Shown in pieces: positions 26,895-37,100 of a stretch of DNA of 61,964 bases (position 1 is the stretch's first letter; every line of letters begins with the position of its first letter). This DNA comes from an uncultured Eubacteriales bacterium. Lineage in GTDB: Bacteria; Bacillota; Clostridia; Lachnospirales; CAG-274. Both the position numbers and the translations under genes were made by a program. The stretch lies in contig CABVAP010000001.1 of NCBI GenBank assembly GCA_902496345.1, positions 1-61,964 of the forward strand, in the 5' to 3' direction. A model generated the notes under the pieces. That model did no database searches. It was given only the letters and a program-made list of their open reading frames with translations, and was not told the origin of the DNA.

Positions 26895-28268
26895 TTATTT
26901 TACAACTCTAACGACATCTTTTTTAGGGTCGGTAAATAACAAACCGTCATTTGTCAAAGTAAATTCCATAAGGTAACTACCAGCAATTTCAACATTACTA
27001 GCATTACCGTTTTGTGTTTCAGGGTTTTGGTCAATGCAAATTTTACCAGCTAAAGTTTCTGCTGATATTGCAATTTTACCTTCATTCATAGAAACTTTTC
27101 TGATAATGTTGTAATCAAGTACATATAATTCATTATCTTTGTAAACAAGTTTTCTAGGTTCAAAAAACATAGGATTAGGACCGTCAACAAATTTTGTTTT
27201 TCCGTCAACACCGGCAAATAATCTCAAATTATTTTGAGAAACATCGTAATAATAAATTGAGCCTTTTACCGTATTCCCTAGAAACAAATTACCAATTTCA
27301 TCAACAGCCAAACAAGTTATACCGGAATCAACTGTTTTGATATATTTAATAGTTCCTGTAGACATATCAAGTTCACCTATATTATTTTGACCTGTTCCAA
27401 CGTTATTTTGTAGCACATATAACTTACCATCAGGTGAAAAATTAAAATCGGTAATTTTGCTATAGACAGCTTCTGTAATAAAAATTCCTTCTGCATTTCC
27501 ACCGGTAAGTTTAACAATACCATAAAACTTATTACCCTTTTCATCTTGGAACTCATTTGTCAAAAAATAGACATCATTTTTATAGCACCTAACTAAATCT
27601 ATAGTTATATAGCTTGGTTCAAATTCGACAGTTTCACTTTTTCCATTAACAATTTTTCTCAAAACTCCGGAATCAGAAATATAAATAGTTCCGTCATCAG
27701 ATACGTCTATACTTTCCGGAGATATAAACTCCATTCTTTCAGTTGTGCTGTCATATCTTTTTCTTGCACCATTTCCAGCATAAGTAGAAACTGTTTTATC
27801 AGCAGAATACTTTAATGTTGTATCATATATTATAATAACAGAATTAGTTGCCGAATCCCAGCCAACAGTAGCACCAAAACACTCGGCCATATTTCTAACA
27901 GGTATATAAATATTTCCTCCAAACAGTCTTGGAGCATTATCGTAATGGATAACCGACGGCTTACCACCACCATTTATTTTTGATTTATATACATTTTTGC
28001 TACCCATTTGCATACTTATAATAGTTGTATCACTTTTGATATTTACAGTATCTGTTGCTGCAACCCAAACAACTTGAAATCCCATAGCCTCAGCAACAGA
28101 CCTAACAGGAACATAAATAGCTCCCTCATAATTTACAGGCTTTTGTTTTGAAACGACTTCTTGATTATTCAAAATAATTTTTATGTCATTATTTTCGCCA
28201 AATGCCACTATAGCAAAACAAACAGTAGCCATAAACAAAGAAAACAAAAATAAGCATATTTTTTTCAT
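26895..28268 (-). CDS. secreted stalk (copper amine oxidase N-like) plus propeller protein
   Basis: A 457-residue exported protein starting at the ATG at 28268 after GGAGG. Signal peptide 1-~24; a copper-amine-oxidase N-terminal-like stalk domain ~26-150 (IYVPVRSVAEAMGFQVVW and a second half IYIPVRNMAECFGATVGW); then ~300 residues of repeated NHL/SMP-like beta-propeller blades (ISPESIDVSDDGTIYISD, FSPDGKLYVL). Such stalk domains are common in Clostridia envelope proteins and are not copper enzymes. It follows the zinc-ribbon protein by 36 bases and is the last gene before the copy A operator. Confidence 0.75.
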   Translation of the reverse strand: MKKICLFLFSLFMATVCFAIVAFGENNDIKIILNNQEVVSKQKPVNYEGAIYVPVRSVAEAMGFQVVWVAATDTVNIKSDTTIISMQMGSKNVYKSKINGGGKPSVIHYDNAPRLFGGNIYIPVRNMAECFGATVGWDSATNSVIIIYDTTLKYSADKTVSTYAGNGARKRYDSTTERMEFISPESIDVSDDGTIYISDSGVLRKIVNGKSETVEFEPSYITIDLVRCYKNDVYFLTNEFQDEKGNKFYGIVKLTGGNAEGIFITEAVYSKITDFNFSPDGKLYVLQNNVGTGQNNIGELDMSTGTIKYIKTVDSGITCLAVDEIGNLFLGNTVKGSIYYYDVSQNNLRLFAGVDGKTKFVDGPNPMFFEPRKLVYKDNELYVLDYNIIRKVSMNEGKIAISAETLAGKICIDQNPETQNGNASNVEIAGSYLMEFTLTNDGLLFTDPKKDVVRVVK

Positions 28269-28304
28269 ATAAAACCCTCCTTTCAAAGTTTAAATATAAA
28301 TAAA

Positions 28305-29036
28305 TCAGTCTTTAAGCCTTGTACCACAACCAGAACAAAATACAGAATCCTCTTGATTAACAGCATTGCAATTAGGGCATATAACTTTTGTTGGTAGAGC
28401 CTGCCCACAGCTTGAACAAAAAGTTTGTCCGTCTGAATAGTTAGCCCCACAGTTTGGGCAATAATTATTAGAGCTATTATTTTGACTACTTGCAGTAGAA
28501 TTCTTAAGAAAATTGTTTACAAAACTTGGAAGTTGTATATCTTTATTATATTTAATATTGTTCAAATAATAATTAACACAAATTCCTGCAATACCACATA
28601 TTATTACAACTGTAAATCCAAAAGTAATGAAATCATATCCTACTCCCAAAAAACTGTCTAATAATTCCAATGCGTAACGCTCACTAGCTAATTTTGCTTC
28701 TCCCATACCTATATATTGATTTATAAGATATTTGACATACCCACCAGAAACAATCATTATTATAGGGAATTTCATAGATAAACTTTGTTTGAATAAATTT
28801 CCGGCAACAAATGCAGCAACCAATGCAACAATACACAAAAGAAACCATATTGCATTTGGCAACTCCAATTTACCTTTAAGAATTCTATTTACAAATTCAT
28901 AAATAAGGTCGAATACAGAAACTTCTTGAGATTTTCTTTCACCTGTAAAAAATGGGAAAAAAACTCCAATAAAAATAACCAAACACGCGAAACTATTTAT
29001 TTTTGAAATAATATCACTTATATCAAATTTTCTCAT
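28305..29036 (-). CDS. membrane protein with C-terminal double zinc ribbon
   Basis: A 243-residue protein starting at ATG 29036 behind AGGAGGTG. Four or so transmembrane segments in residues ~10-165, then a linker, then two CxxC..CxxC zinc ribbons at the C-terminus (YCPNCGANYSDG...FCSSCG; ICPNCNAVNQ...FCSGCG). The ribbons probably lie in the cytoplasm and bind protein or nucleic acid. It overlaps nothing but directly follows the first kinase gene by 32 bases, suggesting a link to kinase signalling; function unknown. Confidence 0.75.
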   Translation of the reverse strand: MRKFDISDIISKINSFACLVIFIGVFFPFFTGERKSQEVSVFDLIYEFVNRILKGKLELPNAIWFLLCIVALVAAFVAGNLFKQSLSMKFPIIMIVSGGYVKYLINQYIGMGEAKLASERYALELLDSFLGVGYDFITFGFTVVIICGIAGICVNYYLNNIKYNKDIQLPSFVNNFLKNSTASSQNNSSNNYCPNCGANYSDGQTFCSSCGQALPTKVICPNCNAVNQEDSVFCSGCGTRLKD

Positions 29037-29068
29037 AAAATCACCTCCTAAAAAATTATAAATTTTCA

Positions 29069-31153
29069 TCAGTCAAAATAATCAAAATCCACATATATTT
29101 CTGGAATATTGTCTTCATTTTTCTTATACTTTTCATTTTCAGCGTCATCGTTAGTTTTTTGTACAGTTTCAGTTTTTTGAGTTACAGATTGTTGTGTTTT
29201 TTCTGTTTTTGTTGACCCTGATGTGGTTGTTTTTGAGTTAGTTGCTGTTGATTGTGATTTATTATTATTGGAACTTGTTGTTTGTTTATTTGCTACATTC
29301 GTTGTTTTATTATTAGTGCTTGTTGATTGTTTGTTACCGTTTGATTGTTTACTTGTAGAAGTACTTACAGAGCTATTTGTAGAACTGCCATCAGAAACTT
29401 TTTTATTTTGCACAGATGTTTTAGTGTTATTTTCTTGAACTTTCAATTCACTATTTTTTAAATACACTTTTTGAGATTCACTTATAATTTTATTATAAAA
29501 GTCATCAAATCCGTCAATTTCTTTTATTGTACTAGAATTATATATTTTACCATTTGCATCAATATATCTTATGATTTGCCCATCTTTAATATAAAATCTA
29601 TGTTCTTCATTTCCTTGATGTACAAAAGCAAAATAAAGTTTTTCATTATCATAATAATAATCTCTTTTATAGTCCCAACCGTCATAGCCGGCAAAAACAG
29701 CAATTTTAACGGGATACTCCCCTTGAAAATAATACCCTGCATTGTCATTGTTTTCCCTATATGTATAACTTTCAATATTGTTATTTACATCATAGAATAA
29801 CTTTTTAATTTTAGAAATATCATCTTCAGAAGAGCCATCACCTTTATCAGTAATCCCACTTAAATCGCCTGTAACTTCTTCACTAACTCCTTGTGTTTCA
29901 TTTGAATCAATAGAACTTTCTTCTGAATAAGTTTCTGTTTCAACAATTAAATCCGTTTCAACAGTTTCACTATTGTTAATAATTCCATAAGAAATCCCAC
30001 CGATTAACGTAGCCCCTATAGCACAAGCTCCTAAGGTCATATATAGATTTTTATTTCTTGATTTATTCTTGTAGGTATCTTCTTTTAAATCTTGATTACT
30101 CATAAGTTGAGTAGCTTGATATTCTGTTCCCGTCATAGCTTTTGTAGCGTTTAAGTCTGAACCGATACTTACATAGTTGATACTTTTAATATCAGCAGTA
30201 TCACCTTCAGGATAAATAATTTTTCCCTCTGCAGCATTATAAAGAATACTTTCAAGCTCCATTCTCATAAGGATAGGACTGTTATATCTGTTTTTAGGTT
30301 CATACTCACACGCTTTCAAAACAATTTCAGCGAGTCTACCATCTGCATTAACAGGTTTAGGAATTTTTTTACCGCTAACTCTTTTAACTAAGGCAGATTC
30401 TCTGTCACCGTGGCTTATAGGTTTTGGGTATTCTGGCATAAATGGTGTTCTGTTATTGTTTAAAAGCCTATACATAACAATTCCTAAAGAATAAATATCG
30501 ACCGTTGAGCCATAGGCTTCACCCTTGTAAACCTCTGGTGCAATATAAGTATAAGTACCCTTTTTAGAAAGTCCAGCAGTTGTTTTTTCAACTTGTCTTG
30601 CAATTCCAAAATCACCAAGTTTAAAATCACCATTATCAGAAATAAATATATTTTCTGGTTTTATGTCACGATGAACAATATTATATTTTTGGCATAATTC
30701 CAGAGCTTTACAAATATCTATGCCGAGCTTGATTATATCTTTTTTAACAATTTTATGATTTTCGATATAATCAATAAGCCCTGTCAATTTTTCCATTCTG
30801 ATAAAAATATCCCATTCTATTTTATCAGTATTTTTAATGACCTTGTGGTCTTCATAGCTAACAATGTGGCTGTTTCCTTTAAGTTTTGACATCAGGACAA
30901 ATTCTTCAACTATATCCTCAACCAACTTTTCAAAATATTCGCCAACGCTGTTGTTATCCATACCATCAGCAACGATACTTTTAACTTCCGATTGACTTTG
31001 AGGAACTCTGATATGCTTCATAGCAGCAACATAAGTATTTCCGAAGTCGGTTCTTTCAATAGAATAAACTTTTCCAAAACTTCCCTCACCAATAATATCC
31101 TTTATATACCACGTATCCCAAAAAGGCTCAAATTTTTTAATATCATTATCCAT
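29069..31153 (-). CDS. Hanks-type Ser/Thr protein kinase with extracellular tail
   Basis: A 694-residue membrane kinase; start at ATG 31153 behind GGGGTG. Kinase domain 1-~295 with glycine loop GEGSFGKVYS, catalytic HRDIKPEN, DFG (LGDFGIARQ), and APE (YIAPEVYKG). A single transmembrane helix (~375-392) is followed by an extracellular domain with acidic Ser/Glu linker, a beta-rich sensor-like region (YFQGEYPVKIAVFAGYDGW) and a long Ser/Thr/Asn/Gln low-complexity tail. No PASTA repeats. It is a paralogue of the kinase just upstream, with very similar catalytic domains. With the PP2C and FHA genes it forms a phosphorylation circuit inside the Tad locus. Confidence 0.92.
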   Translation of the reverse strand: MDNDIKKFEPFWDTWYIKDIIGEGSFGKVYSIERTDFGNTYVAAMKHIRVPQSQSEVKSIVADGMDNNSVGEYFEKLVEDIVEEFVLMSKLKGNSHIVSYEDHKVIKNTDKIEWDIFIRMEKLTGLIDYIENHKIVKKDIIKLGIDICKALELCQKYNIVHRDIKPENIFISDNGDFKLGDFGIARQVEKTTAGLSKKGTYTYIAPEVYKGEAYGSTVDIYSLGIVMYRLLNNNRTPFMPEYPKPISHGDRESALVKRVSGKKIPKPVNADGRLAEIVLKACEYEPKNRYNSPILMRMELESILYNAAEGKIIYPEGDTADIKSINYVSIGSDLNATKAMTGTEYQATQLMSNQDLKEDTYKNKSRNKNLYMTLGACAIGATLIGGISYGIINNSETVETDLIVETETYSEESSIDSNETQGVSEEVTGDLSGITDKGDGSSEDDISKIKKLFYDVNNNIESYTYRENNDNAGYYFQGEYPVKIAVFAGYDGWDYKRDYYYDNEKLYFAFVHQGNEEHRFYIKDGQIIRYIDANGKIYNSSTIKEIDGFDDFYNKIISESQKVYLKNSELKVQENNTKTSVQNKKVSDGSSTNSSVSTSTSKQSNGNKQSTSTNNKTTNVANKQTTSSNNNKSQSTATNSKTTTSGSTKTEKTQQSVTQKTETVQKTNDDAENEKYKKNEDNIPEIYVDFDYFD

Positions 31154-31186
31154 AATAATCACCCCATTTCAAAGTAAAAACTTTTG

Positions 31187-31480
31187 TTAATCCATATCAT
31201 CTAATAATGAAATTAAATAATAACATCTTTCTTTTGTAGCTTCTAATCCAGCACAATTTTGTGCCATAGTTGAACCTGAACCTCCTTCCCACTCTTTTGC
31301 AGCTTGTACAATTTCGCTATCTCTTTGCCTAATCCAAGCTTGTTCGTCCTTTTGTAACTGACTAAATTTTTCATAAGGCATTACAATTTTTATATATTTG
31401 TAAATTTTATTAAGTAGACCGTCCCACATTTTGTAAACATTACCTGATTCACTATTCGCTTTGAGTTGTAGCTTTTTGAA
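31187..31480 (-). pseudogene. out-of-frame LprI/DUF1311-like C-terminal domain of kinase 2
   Basis: The frame holds a clear LprI N-terminal-like (DUF1311) segment: VYKMWDGLLNKIYKY, LQKDEQAWIRQRDSEI, EGGSGST, LEATKERCYYLI. It has no ribosome binding site of its own and its start overlaps the end of kinase 2, whose frame finishes with the beginning of the same domain (EIDKYYEAYFQKATTQSE). Adding one shift in the +1 direction near 31450-31462 joins the two into one continuous domain. I read this as the broken tail of the kinase, by mutation or sequencing error. Confidence 0.7.
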
Positions 31481-32924
31481 AATATGCTTCATAATATTTA
31501 TCAATTTCATCAGCCGAATTTAAAAATGTTTCTTTCATTTCAGTAATATTTTGCTTTAAGATAGCCTTACTATTATCGACCCTTTCTGTTGTTTTTTCTG
31601 TTATTTTTTCTGTTGTTTTTTCTGTTGTTTTTTCCGTTTCTGTTGTTGATATAGGTTGTTGAGTTGTTTCTTGAACGTCTTTTATTTTTTCAGTTTCTAT
31701 AACACTTACTTCTGTCACAACTTCAATCATTTCCTTAGAAGCAGAAATATCTTTCTTTCTATATATTTCATAAATAATAATAGATGAAAAAACCACAAGG
31801 AAAACAATAACAGAACATAAAACAATAGTTATATAGTTTTTTTTATTATTTTGAGGCTTATTATATTCATAAATTGTATTGTCAAAGGATTGCTCAGAGT
31901 TTACCTCTCTTCTCGGCATAAATTGAGTAGGACTTAAATCATCATTCAAATCAACATAGCTATTAGCATACTGTTTTGGAGAATATGAAAAAGTTTCTTC
32001 TGAAACATTATTAAGTATGTTTTCTAGCTCTATTCTCATAGCAGTAGGAGTTCTATATCTGTTTTCAGGGTAAAATTCACAAGCCTTTAAAATAACCTTT
32101 GCCAACCTGTCCTCAGCATTCACAGGCTTAGGTAATTTCTGACCACTCATTCTTTTAACAAGGGCAGTCTCTTTGTCACCGTGACTTATCAGCTTAGGAT
32201 ATTCTGGCATAAAAGGTGTTCTGTTGTTGTTTAAAAGCCTATACATAACAATCCCCAAAGAATATATATCAACTGTCAAGCCATAGGCTTCGCCTTTATA
32301 AACCTCCGGTGCGATATAAGTATAGGTACCTTTTTTAGAAAGTCCGGCAGTTGTTTTTTCAACTTGTCTTGCAATTCCAAAATCACCAAGTTTAAAATCA
32401 CCATTTTCAGATACAAAAATATTTTCTGGTTTTATATCTCGATGAATAATGTTATATTTTTGGCATAATTCCAAAGCTTTACAAATATCAATTCCCAATT
32501 TAATTATATCTTTTTTAGCAACTTTATTTTTGCTAATATAATCAATAAGGGGTGTCAGCTTTTCCATTCTGATAAAAATATCCCATTCTATTTTATTAGG
32601 ATTTTTAACAACCTTATGGTCTTCATAACTAACGATATTGCTGTTTCCTTTAAGTTTTGACATAAGAACAAATTCTTCGATAATGTCCTCAACCAACTTT
32701 TCAAAATATTTTCCGACACTATTGTCGTCCATACCGTCAGCAACGATACTTTTAACTTCAGCTTGACTTTGAGGCACTTTTATATGTTTCATAGCAGACA
32801 CATAAGTTGTCCCAAAATCAATCCTTTCGATTGAATAAACCTTTCCGAAACTTCCCTCACCAATAATATCTTTTATGTACCAAGTATCCCAAAAGGGTTC
32901 AAACTTTTTAATATCACTATCCAT
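31452..32924 (-). CDS. Hanks-type Ser/Thr protein kinase 2, C-terminus frameshifted
   Basis: A 490-residue kinase. The catalytic domain 1-~300 is nearly the same as in the neighbouring kinase (GEGSFGKVYS, HRDIKPEN, LGDFGIARQ, YIAPEVYKG), a tandem duplication. One transmembrane helix ~372-393 (YITIVLCSVIVFLVVF) is followed by a Thr/Glu-rich repeat (TEKTTEK..) and the first part of an extracellular LprI-like domain, which stops early because of a frameshift. The kinase itself looks intact; only its outside sensing or binding module is damaged. RBS TTAGGTG. It leads the kinase pair, downstream of the BspA lipoprotein gene. Confidence 0.9.
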   Translation of the reverse strand: MDSDIKKFEPFWDTWYIKDIIGEGSFGKVYSIERIDFGTTYVSAMKHIKVPQSQAEVKSIVADGMDDNSVGKYFEKLVEDIIEEFVLMSKLKGNSNIVSYEDHKVVKNPNKIEWDIFIRMEKLTPLIDYISKNKVAKKDIIKLGIDICKALELCQKYNIIHRDIKPENIFVSENGDFKLGDFGIARQVEKTTAGLSKKGTYTYIAPEVYKGEAYGLTVDIYSLGIVMYRLLNNNRTPFMPEYPKLISHGDKETALVKRMSGQKLPKPVNAEDRLAKVILKACEFYPENRYRTPTAMRIELENILNNVSEETFSYSPKQYANSYVDLNDDLSPTQFMPRREVNSEQSFDNTIYEYNKPQNNKKNYITIVLCSVIVFLVVFSSIIIYEIYRKKDISASKEMIEVVTEVSVIETEKIKDVQETTQQPISTTETEKTTEKTTEKITEKTTERVDNSKAILKQNITEMKETFLNSADEIDKYYEAYFQKATTQSE

Positions 32925-32954
32925 ATCTATTCACCTAAAATTTATAAATTATAA

Positions 32955-33071
32955 GGAGTTGTTTTTTTAATAAAGAGTATATTCCCTAAATATTAGCTTA
33001 TTTGTTTTTCTAATACAGTATAAATTTTAAGAATATACTCTTTATCCCTATAAAGTTAAAAATCAACAACT
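32955..33071. repeat. long interrupted inverted repeat
   Basis: TAAAGAGTATATTC (32971-32984) and its perfect complement (33031-33044) enclose 46 bases; outside them AGTTGTTTTTTTAA and TTAAAAATCAACAACT extend the pairing with a small bulge. Total ~117 bp between the BspA lipoprotein gene and kinase 2. It could be a transcript-end structure or a MITE-like relic; no target-site duplication was recognised. Confidence 0.55.
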
Positions 33072-33143
33072 ATTGCAAAATTGTTTTACTTATTATTAGT
33101 GTAAATTCTAATATCATTTGTATTTGTATCATTATTTCTGTTA

Positions 33144-34061
33144 TTAATAAGTTTTACATTCAATACCTTTTTTCTTTGCATAACTTTCAGCATAACTTCC
33201 CGAATGTACTTGTAATGTTTTTAAATTTGGACACTGCGAGAACGTACTTTCTCCTATACTTGTCACACTATCGGGAATTGTTACACTTGTTATATTACAA
33301 TGCGAAAATGCATAATCACCTATGCTTGTTACACTATCGGGAATTTCTACGTTTATTAAATTGTCACATCTCTCGAATGCACTTATACCTATACTTATTA
33401 CACTGTTAGGAATTTCTACATTTACTAAATTGTCGCACCCCTCAAATGCCCATTTTCCTATACTTGTTACACTGTCCGGGATTATATATTTTGTTTCAGG
33501 CTTTCCTTGTGGATATTGTAATAACTCACTTTTGGCCTTATTAAATAAAACTCCATTTTCTGAACTATAGTTAACATTATCTTGTGATACCTTTATTTCT
33601 ATCAAGCTATCACAAGTATGAAATGCCCATTCACCTATACTTGTTACACTATTAGGAATTTCCACACTTGTTAAATTTCTGCAACAATAGAATGCATCTT
33701 CTCCTATACTTGTTACACTATTGGGAATTTCTATAAGTTTTAAGTTTTTACAAGCTTCAAATGCACTTTCACCTATACTTAATACATTAACTCCACCAAT
33801 TTTTTCAGGAATAATAACATCTTTTTCATTTCCAATAAATTTAGTAATGCTACCGATAGCACTATCAAACTCAAAACTACTTTCAGAGGTTTGGTTCGTC
33901 GTAAATGTAACACTCTCAGTTTCTTCAACGCTTTCATTTTTCTGAACATTTTCAGTTTGTACATTTATTTGATTCTCAGTTGGAAAACTATCATTAGATT
34001 GAACACCACACCCTGCAGTCATACAAACAACCATAAATAAACTTGAAATTTTCTTTTTCAT
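33144..34061 (-). CDS. BspA-type leucine-rich-repeat lipoprotein
   Basis: A 305-residue lipoprotein. The signal ends in a lipobox, MTAGCGVQS, with Cys ~18. After an acidic linker come about eight LRR_5/BspA repeats of ~23 residues (LTSVEIPNSVTSIGEWAFHTC), ended by a cap (LQVHSGSYAESYAKKKG). Such repeats mediate adhesion or protein binding. The first ten residues of the signal and the repeats are the same as in the giant SLH paralogue upstream, so it arose by duplication but is anchored by lipid. RBS AAAAAAGGAGG lies directly after a perfect 18-bp hairpin. Confidence 0.9.
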   Translation of the reverse strand: MKKKISSLFMVVCMTAGCGVQSNDSFPTENQINVQTENVQKNESVEETESVTFTTNQTSESSFEFDSAIGSITKFIGNEKDVIIPEKIGGVNVLSIGESAFEACKNLKLIEIPNSVTSIGEDAFYCCRNLTSVEIPNSVTSIGEWAFHTCDSLIEIKVSQDNVNYSSENGVLFNKAKSELLQYPQGKPETKYIIPDSVTSIGKWAFEGCDNLVNVEIPNSVISIGISAFERCDNLINVEIPDSVTSIGDYAFSHCNITSVTIPDSVTSIGESTFSQCPNLKTLQVHSGSYAESYAKKKGIECKTY

Positions 34062-34075
34062 AATAAAACCTCCTT

Positions 34076-34123
34076 TTTTATAGTAAGAAATTTCAAATTA
34101 ATTTAAAATTTCTTACTATAAAA
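34076..34123 (-). repeat. 18-bp perfect hairpin immediately before an RBS
   Basis: 34076-34093 pairs without mismatch with 34106-34123 (12-nt loop). On the minus strand the hairpin starts 14 bases after the stop codon of the SLH gene and is followed at once by AAAAGGAGG of the lipoprotein gene. There is no U-tract in that direction. It may mark mRNA processing or protect the downstream message. Confidence 0.8.
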
Positions 34124-34137
34124 GTCATTAGAAGAAA

Positions 34138-37100
34138 CTACCAAATTTTATCAAACAATCTTTTAAGCACTATAGCGGCGTCGCCTCTAGTCATTTCCTC
34201 ATTAGCTCCAAACAAATAGTTTGTTGCCTTAACAACTAAATTAACGTTTGTTGCAAGAGCGACATCTTCTCTAGCCCATTCAGGAATATCAGAATTTTGT
34301 TCATATTCATCTAGAACAGCCTCAACATCATCAGGTATTCTGTAATTCATTTCATTTTTCAAAACTCTGGCGGCGATAGTTATAATTTGGCTTTTAGGTA
34401 TAATAACGTCGCCCCTAAATGTATTATCTTCGTAACCGTTTATCATACCAATCTGTTTAGCACTTCCAGCAGTACCAAAGTACCAATTTTCTTGGGTAAC
34501 ATCATCAAAACCACCGTCAACATTGTTGTCAAGTTTAGAAATAATTCTAAGAGCAATAGCAGCAACTTCGGCTCTTGTGATACTACTGTCAGGAGAAAAT
34601 TCTTTTTCGCTTGTACCACTAATAAAACCCTTTGAGGCAAGAACTTTTATAGCATCTTGCATTTCTTCACTTTTTCCTTTAATGTCATCAAAATCCTTTT
34701 CACTTTCAACAACCTTATAAATTCCACTTTCCTCAATTTTAGCTGATAATTCTCCTGTAAGAGGGTTATATTTACCACCTACAATTTCACCTTTTTCGTT
34801 TGCAATAGCAACATATTTTCCGTCACCGTTGATATTAGGGAAACTTATTTTAACTTTATTTACAGTATCTTTTTGTTTTAAATCAATAGAAACTTTGTTA
34901 TTTTCAGATTTTGCAGTATTATCTGTGTTATTTGTTTTGTCATTAGTTTCATTTTCTGTTGATTTAGAGCTTTCTGTATCAGATTTTTTGGAAGAGCCAC
35001 CACCATTTGTTTTTTCAGAAACACTATTTGTATTTTCATTTGTTTCCTTTGTGTTATCCTCTGTTGTAGCTTCATCAGTAACCGGCTTTGTTTCGCTGTT
35101 ATCATCGATATTTACAAAGTTTATAGAAACCGTATTTTCACCAATATTTTTAACAGATAATTCAGAAATATCTTTTGTTGCAAAATTTACTCCAAGGTAA
35201 GGAGTTTCAACTTTAATATTGTCAATATCTTTTTTCAATTCTTCTTTCTTTATTGAAACTTCTCCATTATTTGATGTTTTAATTCTAACACCAACCTTTT
35301 CATCTCTGACCTTGCCAATACCGTCAAAAATGTTTAAAATACGATTTTTTATTTTGTCAACATCTTTTACAATTTGCTCAACACTTTCGTCATTTATAAT
35401 AATTTGGTCTGTATCTGTCATAATAGTTGCTGACCTTTCGATTACCTCATCAATGAAAAGAGCAGCTTTTTCCATACCGTCTATGCTATTTTTTGTTTCT
35501 TCGTTCATATCTTTAACGAAATCACTAGCAACCTGTTCGCCTTTTTCTTCGTCTTCAACATCAGGTAACTCGTATTCATAAGATACTTCTTTTTCTTCTG
35601 TTGTTTCTTCTGTACTGTCTTCAGTAACATTTTCAACACCAGAAATACTACTTATACTTGCAGGGGGAGTTTGAACACCTGAACCACTACTACCGCTGCT
35701 GTTATTTGTATTTTTAGCATTAAATCCGGAAATCAAATTAGGTTTATAATCGCTGTGGTACCATTGATACAATCTGCCGTCAGTCTTGAGAGCAAATCCG
35801 TCATAGCAACCGGCACCAACACTAAAGTTTTCTGTATCAGCTCCAAATATATTAACGCATTTTGAATTATTGCTGTTGTATTCCCAAACACTTCCGTCTT
35901 TTTTAAATGCCACAATAAAGCTATCACCCGTTGCTATATCTTCTGTTCCGTCAAGCTCATCAATTTTAGTGGTATTATCTTCACCATTGTATTTCCAAAC
36001 AGTACCATCATTTTTAAGTGCAATTATCGCATAAAAAGAGTAATAACTTTCAACTTTTTTAACATCTTCAAGACCGTCTATTTTATGAACAGTATTATCA
36101 TCTTCAATAATCCAAACGGTTCCGTCTTTTTTTACTACAGACATAGATGTTTTCTCTGTACCGGCATTAATCGCCATAACATCTGTAAGCCCGTCCACTT
36201 TTACCGGATTAGGATTAGTTGAATATCTATTCCATCTATAAACAGTACCGTCTTTTTTAAGTGCAAGTGCTTCACTATTTAAATCTCCAAGTGCAACATT
36301 TATAATATCAGTAAAGCCATCACCGGAAATCAATTTAAGCTCTTTGCTTCCTATATCCCATTGATAAACACTGCCGTCTTTTTTAATTGCTGCAGCTTTA
36401 CCACACTTTGCAGTTGCCCTAACAACATTATCCGTAACTTTTAGTGGTGTTTTGCCTCTTTCCCATTGCCAAACACTTCCGTCATCTTTTAAAACAACAC
36501 TAGAACTTATGCCACCATAAACTGCTTTAACAGCTTTTAATTGTTCTTGTGTGTTGTCTTCTGAATCGCCACCCTGATTTTGAGTTGTGCCTTCTGTTGT
36601 TTCATCTGTAGTATCTTCTGTAGTACTTTCTATTGCTCCGTCTGTTGTACTCTCTGTAGTGTCTTCATCTCCAATAATTTCATAATCATATTTATTATTT
36701 TTTGCATAACTTTCAGCATAGCTATCTGAATACACTTTTAGTGTTAAATCATTACAAATATCAAATGCACCCTCTTCTATACTTGTTACACTACGTGGAA
36801 TTATTACATTTGCCAGATTAGTACACTCTCCAAACGCCCAAACTCCTATACTTGTTACCCCATCTGGAATTGTTACATTTTTTAAATTAATACAATTTTC
36901 AAATGAATAACTTCCTATAGTCAATAATCCATTCGGAAGTTTATAGTCACTTTCAGCCTTTCCCTCAGGATATTTTATTAATTCCGTTTTTTGCTTATTA
37001 AATAAAACTCCGTTTTCTGAACTATAATTTTTATTTTGTGCAGATACATCTATTTTTGTTAATTTACAGCAACCTGAAAATACTCGTTCGCCTATACTTT

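Noticed and set aside
29223..29438. Hydrophobic plus-strand frame opposite the kinase tail
   Set aside because: It is the antisense of the Ser/Asn/Gln low-complexity region and has no RBS.
31440..31480. Programmed +1 frameshift in kinase 2
   Set aside because: No known slippery or shifty-stop context was seen; a mutation or sequencing error is simpler.
34829..35200. Plus-strand Ser/Val/Phe-rich frames opposite the SLH gene
   Set aside because: They mirror the Thr/Glu/Asn-rich linker codons of the real gene and lack start signals.
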